A stretch of DNA of 64,000 bases from Prorocentrum cordatum (Eukaryota > Sar > Dinophyceae > Prorocentrales > Prorocentraceae). Within the stretch, counting starts at the first letter, position 1. Each line of letters begins with the position of its first letter. Under the pieces are notes generated by a model. The model had not been told where the DNA came from, did not search any database, and was given only the letters and a program-made list of their open reading frames with translations. The position numbers and the translations under genes are program-made. The stretch lies in contig CAUYUJ010015715.1 of assembly GCA_963575745.1 (NCBI GenBank), positions 1 through 64,000 on the forward strand, read 5' to 3'. Below are positions 29,961-41,782 of this stretch, one piece after another.

Positions 29961-30164
29961 GGGCGCAAGCTTCAACGTGCGAGCGCGTCCACCGCGCAAG
30001 CGCAAACGCTACGAGCGACGGGGCAAATCGTCCGCTGCACGGCACTGCGCACACCTGTCGCGACATCACTCGAGAGCGTCGCAATCACAATGGTCCCCGT
30101 CCAACTTTGAAGACGGCGCTGCGTAACCAAAGCGCGCGCGGGCGCGCAAAATCGAAGCAAACAC

Positions 30165-30196
30165 GCATGCGCACACGCACACGCACACGCGCACGC

Positions 30197-30250
<54 letters not shown>

Positions 30251-30290
30251 GCGCACACACACACACGCACGTGCACGTAGCGAGCCAAAC
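30165..30290. repeat. CA/CG microsatellite
   Basis: (CA)n with CG interruptions, pure CA at 30200-30246. 29961-30164 shows no gene. Confidence 0.95.
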
Positions 30291-30354
30291 CTTTGAGTCG
30301 CGACGTGTACAAGCTAGACCAGGGCGCGGCTAACATAATTGACGGCAGCGCAAA

Positions 30355-30372
30355 CATTTCTCTCTCTCTTTT

Positions 30373-30428
<56 letters not shown>

Positions 30429-30440
30429 CACACATACAAC
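30355..30440. repeat. CT then TA microsatellite
   Basis: TCTCTC at 30360-30413 followed by TATATA to 30428 and CACATAC. Confidence 0.95.
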
Positions 30441-30629
30441 ATCATGTTTAAATGGAAACAAAAAAAAACGGATCGCGTTATATTGCCCAGCAGCCAGCCC
30501 GGAAACGCTCCCGAACGGGCTCCGCGCCCCACGGGTGCCCCAAGGAGAATTGTCGAATGCCGACGCGCACTTCCGCGCCGCGAAAGGGCCCCCATGCCGC
30601 TGGAGCTTCCGCCGCCGCCCCCCCTTTCC

Positions 30630-30805
30630 CATAGGGCAAGGTTTCATCGTCTCAAACGCGCGGGTCCGCAAGCGATGTTGCTTTCTGGAGCGCCAGACGG
30701 CTTCCCCACAATATCCGCGCGCATGTTGGGCTTGGCGCTAAACGTGCGGGACACGAGAAACGTGCAGATTGTACAAGGCAGCGCGCGGCCTGGAGAAGCG
30801 CGAAC
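30630..30805. repeat. Diverged direct repeat, copy 2
   Basis: Partner of 29795-29960. The 30441-30630 stretch before it has no gene. Confidence 0.55.
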
Positions 30806-30839
30806 TTAACCGCCGCGCAGACGGGAGGAGCATTGGCCG

Positions 30840-31620
30840 ACGAACGGCCGTGACCCAGCCCCCGTCGGCCTCCTTTAAAAAAAGCTCCGGAAAATTCATG
30901 TTCAGTTGCGGCACTTTCATGTAGACTTTTATATTCTGGACAATGCAGAATTATCCCGCGCGCGCGGGCGCCGGTGACCCGTCCTCCGTCGGCCTCCTTA
31001 AACAGCTCCAGAAAAATTCAGCATTAGTTTTGGGAATAATATGTAGACTTTTATATTCTGGACAACGCAGAACTCTCCAGCGCGCGCGAGCACCGGTGAC
31101 CCGGCCTCCGTCGGCCTCCTTGAGGGCTCCAGAAAAAAACAAATTTAATTTTGGGAAATCAATGTAGACTTTTATATTCTGCGCAATGCAGAACTCCCCA
31201 CGCGCGCGCGCGGGTGACCCGGCCTCCGTCGGCCTCCTTAAAGGGCTCCAGTAAAAATTATTCTCAAATGCGGCACTCACATGTCGATTTTTAAATGCTG
31301 GGCAATGCAAAACTATCCCGCGCGCACGAGCGCCGGTGGCCTGGCCTTCGTCGGCCTCCTTGAAGGGCTCCAGAACAAATCAGATTTAGTTTTGGGAAGT
31401 CCATGTCGACTTTAATATTGTGGACAATGCGTAACTCCCCAGCGCGCGCGAGCGCCGGTGACCCGGCCTCCGTCGGCCTCCTTGAAGGGCTCCAGAACAA
31501 ATCAGATTTTGTTTTGGGAAGTCCACGTCGACTTTAATATTGTGGACAATGCAGAACTCCCCACGCGCGCGCGCGGGTGACCCGGCCTCCGTCGGCCTCC
31601 TTACAGGGCTCTTCAACCGG
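30840..31620. repeat. ~121 bp tandem repeat, seven copies
   Basis: GTCGGCCTCCTT recurs at about 30864, 30988, 31110, 31228, 31350, 31472 and 31591. Each unit also has GACTTTTATATTCTGGACAATGCAGAACT-type sequence and a CGCGCGCG run. Diverged copies in both orientations continue at 32680-33090. Confidence 0.9.
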
Positions 31621-31978
31621 CCAACCTGCCTACCAGCCGGCGCACCAGCCAACCAACACACTGGACTCAACCAACCAACCAGCGCACGCGGAGCCTTACG
31701 TGCACATACAGGTAGATAGGCGAAGATTATCGAGCCCCGCGATGCGGGACGCGCGGTTAACTTCGCGCCCCCGCGCCGCCTCCCTGGTCAAGGGCGGCTC
31801 TCCTGCCCGGGCCGCGACGCGCGAGGCGCGATAATCTTCGCGCCCCCAGGGGCGGCCAAGTGCAAAGGCCTTGGGCGGCCACGTGTTTCAGAAATATGAA
31901 AACCTACGGATGCAAAGCACAAAATGAGTATGCAGGCGTGCAGTGAAGGTCTTGACCTAAGGTGTGACCCAAGGAACT
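31621..31978. other. No gene; short inverted repeat
   Basis: CCAACC-rich start, then GCGAAGATTATCG (31720-31732) and its reverse complement CGATAATCTTCGC (31829-31841) around a GC-rich loop. No coding signal. Confidence 0.6.
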
Positions 31979-32640
31979 AATGCCCCTACCTCGGCATGCG
32001 GATACATGTAGGGGCGACAGCTCCAGCGCGCGCCCCGCAAGGAACGGGGGGGGCCGAGATTGGAGCTGGACCTTAACGCAGCCACCGTTCAATTATGTCG
32101 AGCCAGTGAGCTCCGAACCGCGTGGCCGAAGGAAGGGGGGGGGGGTTCTCGCGAGGAACTGGGCCTCAATGCCCCCGCCTTGGCATGCGGATAGGGGCGA
32201 AAGATCCAACGCGCGCCGCGCAAGGAACGGGGGGGCCCGAGAGAGGAGCTGGACCTTAACGCAACCACCGTTCAATTATGTCGAGCCAATGAGCTCCGAA
32301 ACGCGCGGCGTAAGGAACGGGGGGGGGGGGGGGATCTTGCGAGGAACTGGGCCTTAATGCCCCTACCCTGGCGCGCGGAACGGGCGAAAGCTCCGGCGCG
32401 CGCCCCGCAAAGAACGGGAAGGCCCCGCAAAGGCGCAGGACTTATACGCGGCCGCCGTCGCATTACGCCGAGCAAGCGCAAGGAACCGAGCCCCCCCGTG
32501 GAGCCCCGTTCCTTAGACCGCCCGCCCCGATCGACAAAACGAACCCGCGCGTCCAAGATCGCAAGGAACACCGGGGGGGCTCGCCGCCAAAAAGGCAGCG
32601 GAACGCACGCAAACCTAAGGAACGACCGAGCCCCTTTTTG
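31979..32640. repeat. ~189 bp tandem repeat, about 3.5 copies
   Basis: AATGCCCC(T/C)(A/G)CC starts near 31979, 32169 and 32357. Units share CGCGCAAGGAACGGGG, GACCTTAACGCA, TTCAATTATGTCGAGCCA and long G runs. Confidence 0.85.
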
Positions 32641-32674
32641 AAAAGCAAGTGTTCCTTACTCAAGGCGATCACTG

Positions 32675-32912
32675 TACGCGCCTCCGTCGGCCCCCTTAAA
32701 GCTTCACAGAAAAGTTCAATTCAGTTTTTCGATTTACAAGGCGATCTTCTTATTATGGACAATCCAGAACTTCCTGCGCGCGCCCGCGCCGCGGCGCGCG
32801 CGCGTGGTGAGTTCTGTATTGTCAACAATAAGAAGATCGCCCTGTAAACCCAAAAACTGAATTGAACTTTTCTGCGCAGCTGTAAGGAGGCCGACGGAAG
32901 CGCGTAGTTCTG
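32675..32912. repeat. ~100 bp-arm inverted repeat
   Basis: Left arm from CGCCTCCGTCGGCC through TTCAATTCAG and GGCGATCTTCTTATTATGGA; right arm its near reverse complement ending GGAGGCCGACGGAAGCGCG. The centre is a GCGC-rich stretch near 32790. It is made of two oppositely oriented copies of the ~121 bp unit; a third copy follows to 33100. Confidence 0.85.
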
Positions 32913-33119
32913 TATTGTGGGCAATACAGAACTCACCACGCGCGCGCGCGTAGGGAGTTCTGTATTGTCCACAATGCTATGCAGAACTGCGCGCCTCCGT
33001 CGGCCTCCTTAACACTTCACAAGAAAAAAGTCAATTCAGTTTTTTGGCCCTACAAAGCGATCTTCTAATGGTGGGCAATACAGAACTCACCACGCGCGCG
33101 CGGGGGAACCGCATGTAAA

Positions 33120-33900
33120 ACTGAATTCTCTGGCCCCAAGGACTCGCCGTACAATGGACAAATGCGTTGGAAACCGCAGCGCGCATCGCAAAGTCGCGCG
33201 CGCGCGTTGGACAATGAGCGGGGGACCATACTGCGCAGCTCAAGGTCGCGCGCGCGCGCGCCCTTGCGCTGCGCACTGTGGTTTTCTACGCATGTGTCAA
33301 CGATGTCAGCGTGAAAATCAATGGGAAAACCCGAGGTACAATTTAATTCTCTGGCTTCAGGAGACGGCCACACGATTAGCAAATGCGTGGAAAACCACAG
33401 TGCGCAGCGCAAGGTCGCGCGCGCGCGCGCGACCTTGCGCTGCGCACTATGGCTTCCCACGCATTTGTTAACGATGCGACTCGAAGACCAAATCGGGAAT
33501 CCATTATCAACAGATGGCCATGAAGTTGATAATTGCGTGGGAAAGCCAGCGCGCACCGCAAGGTCGCGCGCGCGCGACGTCTCGCTGCGCACAACGGTTT
33601 CTTCCAATAAATTTGTGAAAGATGTGAACGCGAAAACCAAACGATGCGCAATTTAATTCTCGTCCTAACAGATGACCATACACGTGGAAACCATAGTGCG
33701 CAGCGCAAAGTCGCGCGCGCTGGCTGCGCACTTTGGTTTCCGCGCGTTCGTCGTCGGTGCGAACGCGAAAACCCCCGGGGAAAACCCGATTTGAAATGTA
33801 GTTCTCTGGCCCCAATGGATGGCCAGACACTTAGCAAATGCGCGGCGCCCAATGGTGTTCCACGAATTGTTAAGTGCATGGCCATCAGCGCACTATGGCT
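33120..33900. repeat. Series of GC-centred hairpins in alternating orientation
   Basis: Four to five blocks in which TGCGTGGAAACC.CAGTGCGCAGCGCAAGGTCGCG is followed by CGCGACCTTGCGCTGCGCAC...CCACGCA. The best is a perfect 50 bp palindrome at 33399-33448. Blocks are joined by CAACGATGTGAACGCGAAAACC-type linkers. Confidence 0.85.
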
Positions 33901-34084
33901 TTCCTGCGCCGGCTGCTGCGGCTTGCTGTGGCCAGCGGACGACCAATAGTGGGCCATGGGTGCAAATGCGAAGAGGATTTCGCCCAAACGACTAATCACG
34001 GGGGGCGGGCCAGGGGTATCGGGACCTTGTTTTCGTCCCAAGGAAGTCGGGGGGGCGGGGGGGGGGGTGACCTCCTGCGGTTAA

Positions 34085-35145
34085 CCCGCGACATTCCCGG
34101 CTGCGGGGCCCGCCGCACGCGCGAAAAATCCAGCCGGGCCACTGGCCGATCTCGCGCCATTACCGGCCAGGTTCACCGAATTCCCAGCCAGGCTACCAAC
34201 CAAAATCGCCGAATTACCGGCCGGGCGCGCGGAGTTACCAGCCGGGTTGCCGGCCGGGCGCGCGGAGTTAACGGCCGGGCAACCGGCCGGGTGCGCGGAG
34301 TTACAGGCCGGGCTACCGGCCGGGCGCGCGGATCTAACGGCCAGGCCACCGGCCGGGCGCGCGGAAATATACTTCCGCGCGCCCGGCTGTTATAACAGCC
34401 GGTGGGGCCACCGGCTGTTATAACAGCCGGGCTACCGGCCGGGCGCGCGGAGTTACCGGCCGGGTTGCCGGCCGGGCGCGCCGAGTTAACAGCCGGGCTG
34501 CCGGCCAGACAAAGGGCCGGCCGTCTGCGGATGTCTGTAGCGGCGCTGTAGCGCCGCTACAGAATGTGCTACAAGGCCAAGGGTCGGGCTACCAGCCGGG
34601 CTACTGGCCGGGTTACCGGCCGGGCTGGGAATTAACAGCCGGGTTACCAACCGGGTTGCCAGCCGGGATGGGGAGCTAACAGCCGGTTTACCGGCCGGGC
34701 GCGCGGAGTTAACAGCCGGGCTACCGGCCGGCCAGGTTACCGGCCGGGCTGGGGAGTTAACAGCCGGGCTACCAGCCGGGTTACCGGCCGGGCTGGGGGG
34801 CTAACAGCCGGGTTACCGGCCGGGCTGGGGAGTTAACAGCCGGGCTACCGGCCGGTTTACCGGCCGGGCTGGGGAGCTAACGGCCGGGTTACTGGCCGGG
34901 CGCGCGGAGTTAACGGCCGGGTTATACCAGCCGGGTTACCGGCCGGGCTCGGGAGTTAACAGCCCGGTTGCCAACCAGCCGGGTGGTGCGTTAACAGCCG
35001 GGTTTACAGCCGGGTTACCGGCCGGCCCGGGGGTCTACCAGCCAGGTTCGTAGAATTACCGGCCGGGTTACTGGCCGGGTTCGTAGAGTTACCGGCAGGG
35101 TTGCCCGCCGCGTTCGCGGACTTACTGGCCGGGCTACCAGCCGGT
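34085..35145. repeat. CCGGCCGGG-rich short tandem repeat
   Basis: Units such as GGGCTACCGGCCGGGCGCGC and GGAGTTAACAGCCGGG repeat irregularly every 18-40 bp. Contains a perfect hairpin CTGTAGCGGCGC/GCGCCGCTACAG at 34535-34562. 33901-34084 has no gene. Confidence 0.9.
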
Positions 35146-35440
35146 CACCAGCCGAGCTATTGGGTGGGCGAAGGGCCAGCCCGCTGGGCACTGGTCAGGA
35201 TGGGCAGGGCTGCTTGCCGGGGCAGACCCCAGGCTCGGGGCGAACGGGCTGCGCTGAACACGGGCCGCACATGGCCTCGGCGCTTTCCCCTCGCGTATAA
35301 TATGGTGTCCCGCCCTAACGCGCGGCGGCATTGCCCCTTGCAGCCGTATGTTCGCCTACCTACGTAGTGGCCCATGGCCACAGTGCGTGTGGTTGCATTT
35401 CCGCGCTCGCATATTGTGTTTAATTCCCGTGCAGAAAGGC
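35146..35440. other. No gene recognised
   Basis: GC-rich sequence between two satellites; frames are short and unconvincing. Confidence 0.5.
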
Positions 35441-38400
35441 CCGCGGCCGCCGCGCGCCGAATACACAGCTCGCGCCCGCGCGCGCACGTAGTACGATGAG
35501 CCACTTGGCCGACATGCTACAACCCCATGTTAACTTGGAAATCCATCTGGCCACCGCCGAGGGGCCGCTTAAGTTTCCAGGCAAACATAGCGGCCCTTCT
35601 ATTGTGGGCACAACAGAATTCACAGCTCGCGCCCGCGCGCGCGTGGGCGCGTTGTGCGCTCAGCCACATGGTCGACATGCTCCAACCACATGTTAACTTG
35701 GAGATGCAGTCGGTCACCTCTCAGGGCCACGTTCGTTGGCAGGCCAACACGGCGGCCTTTCTATCGTGGGCAACCCAAGATTCACGACTCGCGCTCGCGC
35801 GGGCGCGGGCGCGCGCGCGCGGTGGCGCTTTGTATATCGAGCCACGTAACCGACACGCTACAAACTCATGTTAACTTCGAAATCCAACCGGTCACCGCTA
35901 AAGGGCCATTTGAGTTTCCAGGCCAGAACATGGCGGCCCTTTCTAATGTGGGTAGTCCAGAAGTGCATCTCGCGCGCGCGGGCGCGTTGTACGCTAAGCC
36001 ACGTGACCGGCATGCTACAAGCCCATGTTCCATGTTAACTCGGATTACAATCAGTCACCGTTCATAGGCCAATTAGACTTTCCATGCCAACATGGTGGCC
36101 GTTGTACGGTGGATAATACAGAGTTCACAGCTAGCGCGCGCGTGGGCGACGTGTACGCTGAGCCACCTGGCCGATACGCGACAAACCCCATGTTAACTCG
36201 GTAATTAAATCGGTTACTGCGGATGGGACCACGTGAGTTTCCATGCCAACATAACGGACCCGATAAATATTGCGGGTAGTACGGATTTCAGAGCTCGCGC
36301 GCGCCGGGGGGGGGGGGCGCGCGCGCGCGTGGGCGCGTTGTACGTTCAGCCACATGCTACAAGCCCATGTGAACTCGGAATTCCAATCGGTCACCGCTCA
36401 GGGGCCACATGAGTTCCCAGGAGACAGCGGCCCTTATATTGTGGGCAATACAGGATGCACAGCCCGCGCGCGCGTGCGCGCGTTGTACGCTGAGCCACTT
36501 GGCCGACATGCTACAACCCCATGTTAACTTGGAAATCCAGTAGGCCACCGCCACGGGGCCGCTTGAATTGCCAAGCCAGCACGGCGGTCCTCTGTCGTGG
36601 ATGATGCAGAGTGCACAGCTCGCGCCCGCGCGCGCGGGCGCGTTGTACGCTGAGCTACTTGGCCAACGTGGCACAACCACATGTTCACTAGGAGATCCAA
36701 TCTTTCACCGCAACGGGCAACTTATTTCCCAAGCAAACATAACGGCCCTTCTGGTGTGGATAGTTCGTAAGTCATTGCTCGCGCGCGCGTGGGCGTTTTT
36801 TTACGTTGAGTTACTTGTGCGACATGCTACACACCCATGTTAAATTGAAAATCCAGTCGGCCATCGCTGGAGGGCCACTTGAATTTTCAAGCCACTACGG
36901 CGGCCCTTCTGTTGTGAGCGATACAGAGGTCACAACTCGCGCCCGCGCGTGCGCGCGGGCGCGCTGCGCGCTGAGCAACTTGGCCGACATGCGGCAAACC
37001 TAAGTAAACTGGGAAAATCAATCGGCCACCGCTAAGGGGCCAGTATGGCTTCCAGGCCAACATGACGGCCACTCTATTGCGTGCAATAAAGAATTCATAA
37101 CTTAATCGGCACGCTGCGAACTCATGGTAACTCGGAGTTCGAATCGGCCAACGATAGGGTTGCATATCAGTTTCCAAGCAATCGTGGCGGCCCTTCTATT
37201 ATGTGTAATCCAGTAATCCAGAAGACACAACTCGCGCGCGCGCGGGTGGGCGCGTTGAGCGCTGAACCACTTGGCCAACATGCCACAAACCAGTGCTAAC
37301 CTGGAAATCAATCCGGGTTTCCAAGCCAACGCGGCGGCCCTTCTACTTTGGATCAGGGTTCACAACTCGCGCCCGCGCGCGCGTGGGCGCGTTGTGCGCT
37401 GAGCCACTTGGCTGACATGCTGGAAGCCACCGCAAAGGGGCCACTTGAGTTTGCAGGCCAACATGGCGGCCCTTCTACTGCGGGTAGTAAGAAAATTCAC
37501 AACTCGCGCGCGCGGGCGCGCGCGCGCGAGGCGCCTTGTACGCTGGGCAACTTGGCCGACATGCTACAAACCCAAGTTAAACATGGAAAATACGATCGGT
37601 CACCGCTAAGGGGCCACTTGAGTTCACAAGCCAACATGGCGGCATTTGTATTGCGGAGGATACAGGATTCACAGCTCGCGCCTGCGCGCACAGGCGCGGG
37701 CGCTCTGTACGCTGCACAACTTAATCGGCATGCGACGACCTTCTGCTAACTTGGAAAATCCGTCGGTTACTGTCAAGGGGTCATTTAAATTTCTGAGCAA
37801 ACATGGCGGCCATTCTATTGTTGGTGATACAGAGTTCACAGCTCGCGCGCGCGCGAGCGCAAGCTGGCGCGCGTGCGCGCGTGGGCCCGTTGTACGCTGA
37901 ACCACTTCACCAAAATGCTACAAACTCAAGCTAACTCGGAAATTCAATCGGTCACCGCTAATGGGCCGCTTGATTTCCCAGGCCAGCATGGCGGCCCTGC
38001 TGTTGCGGGTAGAACTCGCAGCTCGCGCGCGCGCGTGGGCGCGCTGTGCGCTGACACACTTGGCAGACATGCTACAAGCCCATGTTAAATTAGAAAGACA
38101 ATCGGTCACCACTAAGGGGCTGCTTGAGTTTCCAAGCCACCATGGCTGCCCTTCTGTTCTGGATAATGCAGAGTGGCGGCTTGCTCCCGCGCGCGCGGGC
38201 GTATTGTGCGCTGACGTGCTGCATCCCCATGTCAATTTGGAAATCCAATCGGTCACCGCTGAGGGGCCACTTTAGTTCCCAGGACAGCATGACTGCCCTG
38301 CTTTTGTGGATAACACAGAATTCACAGCTCGCGCCCGCGCGCGCGTGGGCGCGTTGCACGCTGAGCCACTTCACCGACATGCTACAACCCCATGGTAAAT

Positions 38401-38660
38401 CGGAAATCCAACCGGTCTCCGTTAGGGGGCCACTTGAGCTTCCATGCCAACATTGCGGCCCTTCTATGGCGGATGATGCAGAATTCACAGCTCGCGCCGG
38501 CGCGCGCGCGCGCGTGGGCGCGTTGTGCGCTGAGCCACTTGGCTGGCGCGCTGCCGCCCCGCGCCACCTGGAACATCCATTCGGTCACCGCCCAAGAACC
38601 CCTTCGTTTCCAGGCCCCTTCGTTGCCAGACCGCTGGGGGCTATAGAATTCACACCTCGC
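35441..38660. repeat. ~165 bp satellite, about 20 diverged copies
   Basis: Each unit has TGAGCCACTTGGCCGACATG, CTACAA.CCCATGTTAACTTGGAAATCCA, TCACCGCTAAGGGGCCACTTG, ATGGCGGCCCTTCTATTGTGG, CAGAATTCACAGCTCGCGC and a CGCGCG run. GACATGCTACAA-type marks lie near 35511, 35674, 35852, 36009, 36176, 36352, 36507, 36822, 36986, 37278, 37558, 38067 and 38376. Many ~60-110 codon frames follow the unit and are not genes. Confidence 0.92.
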
Positions 38661-38687
38661 GCGCGCGCGCGTGGGCGCGTTGCGCGC

Positions 38688-38795
38688 TCCTCCTCCTCCT
38701 CCTCCTCCCTCCTCCTCCTCCTCCTCCCTCCTCCTCCTCCTCCTCCTCCTCCTCCTCCTCCCCTCCTCCTCCTCCTCCTCCTCCTCCTCCTCCCC
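38688..38795. repeat. TCC microsatellite
   Basis: (TCC)n with CCC interruptions. Confidence 0.95.
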
Positions 38796-39480
38796 CAAAG
38801 CTTGCGCAGTCAATGTCATCATACTTCTGCTCGCCCCCCTTCCTGCTACTCCCGTCGTTCCCCTTCTTCCTTTTAGTCCTCGTCCTCCTCGTGTTCCTCC
38901 CCCCCCCCCCTCCCCCGCCCCCTGCGCCCTGCCTGTTTCGGCAAGGGCCGCGAATGTGCATTCACTCCCGGGCGTGCCCAGGCTGACCCACGAAATTCAT
39001 TTTGACGGCCCCCCCATCAATTTCTCTTCATTGCGCGGAATGCCCCCGCACTTCCCTGATGATGGCATTTCGCCTGGGTGCTATTGCTGGGGGGGCCGAG
39101 ATGGACACGAACAATAACAAAACCAACTACGCGATCAACCGCGAATGAAACTACACACGCAACTCCCCGCAAACATGTTTCGCACGCGGCGTTCATTGTG
39201 CAACAACGCTTCCAGAACGGCGAAAGAGGCGAAGCCTGCACACAATAAAATCACTATTTCTGAATTCAAGCACACACAGCTCTCCAGGGCAAAGAACAAC
39301 AAACCACCATTTTGGATGTTCCAAACCGTGCCTTCGGACAAAAACGTATTTTTGAGTATTGCATTCTAGTTGCGCCCCCCGGCCTGGCAGTTGGCGTTTT
39401 GGGGTGGCCCCCCCTTCCAGTAGACGGCCGCCTCATTAATCTTTGCAGATCCGCAAGGTGGGAATGCCGGGGAGGGCGCT
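38796..39480. other. No gene recognised
   Basis: C-rich runs near 38899-38930, then mixed sequence; short frames only. Confidence 0.5.
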
Positions 39481-39582
39481 CGAGCAATCGAGGCAGCGGA
39501 GCGAGAGACGCCGCGACCTTCGAGACGGCCCTCCCCCGAGACATCAACTGACAACATCGTGCTAAACACTTCCAATGTGAGT
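39481..39582 (-). repeat. DIRS terminal direct repeat (3' end)
   Basis: About 85% alike by eye to 45664-45766, same orientation. Confidence 0.8.
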
Positions 39583-39673
39583 CGAGGCCACGCAAAGACG
39601 CCGCTCCAGTAGCAGTTCGCCCGGCAGCCAGGCTGCGAGAGAAAACCAGAGGCCACGCTTGAAGGTTCTCAAG

Positions 39674-40535
39674 CTAAGCGACTCGACCTCTCCGAACTTG
39701 CTCCGAAACACCACCTGGCCGCATGCGCTTGATCCATCCGAATGGTTTGGCAAGCGCGCGTAAATACTGGCTGGCCACGCATCTCACAAAGGCGGAGCAG
39801 AGCTCTGAAGGGTAGGGCTCTGCTGGCTTGCCGTGCCTGACGCCGCAGGGGTAGTTGCCTAAAATCGCCACGTCTCTTCTGTCAGTGAAACAACAGACCC
39901 CGTGGCCAGAACATTTCTTTGAGAGGGGCTGGCAAGCGAGATGGGCGCGCGCGAAGCGAGCGCGCTTGCGCCGGGGGGCTCCCCGGGCGCAGTAGTCTGT
40001 TACGCAGCGCTGGATTTTCGACGACCGAGAGAGGAGATCGAAAGCACGAACGTTCCACAACAAACTCGAGTGCGGGTTCTCGACTACGCACGGGATCGCG
40101 AGCTTGCGGCGCAGATCGAACAGGCTAGCCGCAACCTTGCAGATACGGTTGGCGGCGTCGACTGTTCGCTGATCAGAGGGGGGAAAGGAGGGGGGGCCAA
40201 GAGGGAAGGCGCGCGAGCGGACGGAGGAAAAGAGACAGCGAAGGGTAGAGAAAGAAGAGCAGGGAGGAGCGAACCATATAAAAGAGACGAGACCAGCTCG
40301 CACCCGACCTGGACTTGCTCTGACTAGGCTCTCATTCAGAAGACCGAAGTGGGGCCCATGCCTGACATCTATCTCGAGATTCGGAATGCGTCGACGGGCG
40401 CGGCAGCGTCTCCTAGCTGCGGGCAGGCGGCCTGGCCCTGAGAACATCTCGAGCGCAACCTGATTTCCAGTCACCCGCGCCAGTTGGACGGCAACCTCCA
40501 GATCCTCGAGCCGATGCTGCCCGCCGCGGCGCGGG
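39674..40535 (-). pseudogene. DIRS methyltransferase-like domain
   Basis: About 261 residues from VALEMFSGPGRL (SAM-binding start, near 40459) through FIWFAPPCSSFST (PPC catalytic-Cys motif) and CVVENPHSSLLW (ENP motif) to a Cys/Arg-rich tail with HGKPAEPYPSELCSAF. These motifs recall C5-cytosine methyltransferases; DIRS elements often carry a methyltransferase domain. PC and EN are both intact. It is reached from the recombinase by a frameshift near 40535. The longer 808-codon open frame to 42100 is real only at its two ends. Confidence 0.7.
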
Positions 40536-41600
40536 CCCTGCGCTGCGTGTCGTCTGGGGCCCGTTGCAGCTGAGTCGGCAGGGGCCCGCTCTTCTCGTGG
40601 CGGCGCGCGCTGCTGTCGGCCGCCGAGCGCCCCCTCTTCTTGACCTCGGACAGCGGGCGGGCGCTGGTGGCCAGCTCGTGGCTGGCCCTCCCGTGCCGCA
40701 GCTGATGCAGCGTGGGAGGGCCGAGCGCCTCGAGGCCCGCATCGACCGCGGCCTGGGGGAACTGGGCGACCCAGATCGCGTGCCTGAGGTCGAGCAGCGG
40801 CTGCGCAACGCCTCGGACTGCTCGGAGCCGCGTCAGCAGCCCGCCCACCCAACTGAACTCCTGGTTGTAGTGGCTCAGCGACTCGTCGAACTCCCCCGTC
40901 TTGGATGGAGTGGCGTTCTCTGACCCGTTCAACAGGATGGTCCACACTGCAAGCGCCCTGGGACCTCCAGCGGGAGGTGGTGCAGCACCCTTCGCCCGCA
41001 GGCAGAGGATCTCCGAGGGGCGCGCGTAGAACATGAAGCACAGGAGGGTCGCGGTAGCCTATCGCCACTGCTCCATCTCGCACAGCCTCTCCGCTATCAG
41101 CGCCGCGAACGGCCAGGGCAGAGGCCAGCGGGAACGGTTCGGGACTGCCCTCAAGAAGCCCGCCAGCGCTCGCCGCGCCCGCGGCAGCTCGGGCGCCTTG
41201 GCAGACAGGTCCTGCCGGCAGTATGTCAGCGCCGCCAGCAAGAACGAGCCCGAAGAGCTCGGGAGGCCCGCGAAGAACTGGTCGGTGAAGTCGGCCGCCG
41301 CCGCCTGGTCGAGCTGGCAGGTCGCGTGCGTCGGGAGGCCTGCGGTCAAGCACCACTGGGTAAACTGCGTCACCGAGTGCTTGTACCTTGCCTCCTTCGG
41401 GTGCTGAACCGCGCGTCTCTCGAGCAGCGCCAGGCCGTTCTCGTCGAAGGTGGGCTCCTGGCCGTAGTCCCCCCGACGGCGGGCTGCCCTCTCGGCGAGG
41501 AGGTCGGACTCGATCCCGCGAGACTGAGGGCCCGGGCAGCTCACCGGTCGCTTCCGGCAAGCCCTCCGAGGCGCCGGCGCCAGCGTCGGCGAGGGCGCAG
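40471..41600 (-). pseudogene. DIRS tyrosine recombinase
   Basis: SAM-like core-binding domain LALLERRAVQHPKEARYKHSVTQFTQWC... FFAGLPSSSGSFLLAALTYCRQ...LPRARRALAGFLRAVPNRSRWPLPWP, then in-frame TAG at 41059-41061, then the catalytic domain: FYARPSEILCLR (Arg I), TLHQLRHGRASHEL (His-x-x-Arg), KKRGRSAADSSARRHEKSG. The Tyr nucleophile expected in RRYEK is His at 40597-40599 (TAC to CAC would do), so recombinase activity should be lost even without the stop. The frame is continuous over the TAG. Confidence 0.75.
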
Positions 41601-41782
41601 CCGCCCAGAGCGGGGCTGACCTCGGCACCGAAGGTGCGCCCGAGGCGGGCTGCGAAGGCTCGGACTCGTCGGTCACGCTGGCCGCAGCTGTCGCCACCCA
41701 CGGGGGCATGCCTCGGCGCGATGATCGGAAGCGCGGGCTCCTCGGGCTCTCGGTGACGAAGGGGGGCCTCGACCCAGTCACC

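Noticed and set aside
35441-38660. A run of 60-140 codon frames
   Set aside because: They recur with the ~165 bp satellite unit and stop or start with unit divergence, so they are not genes.
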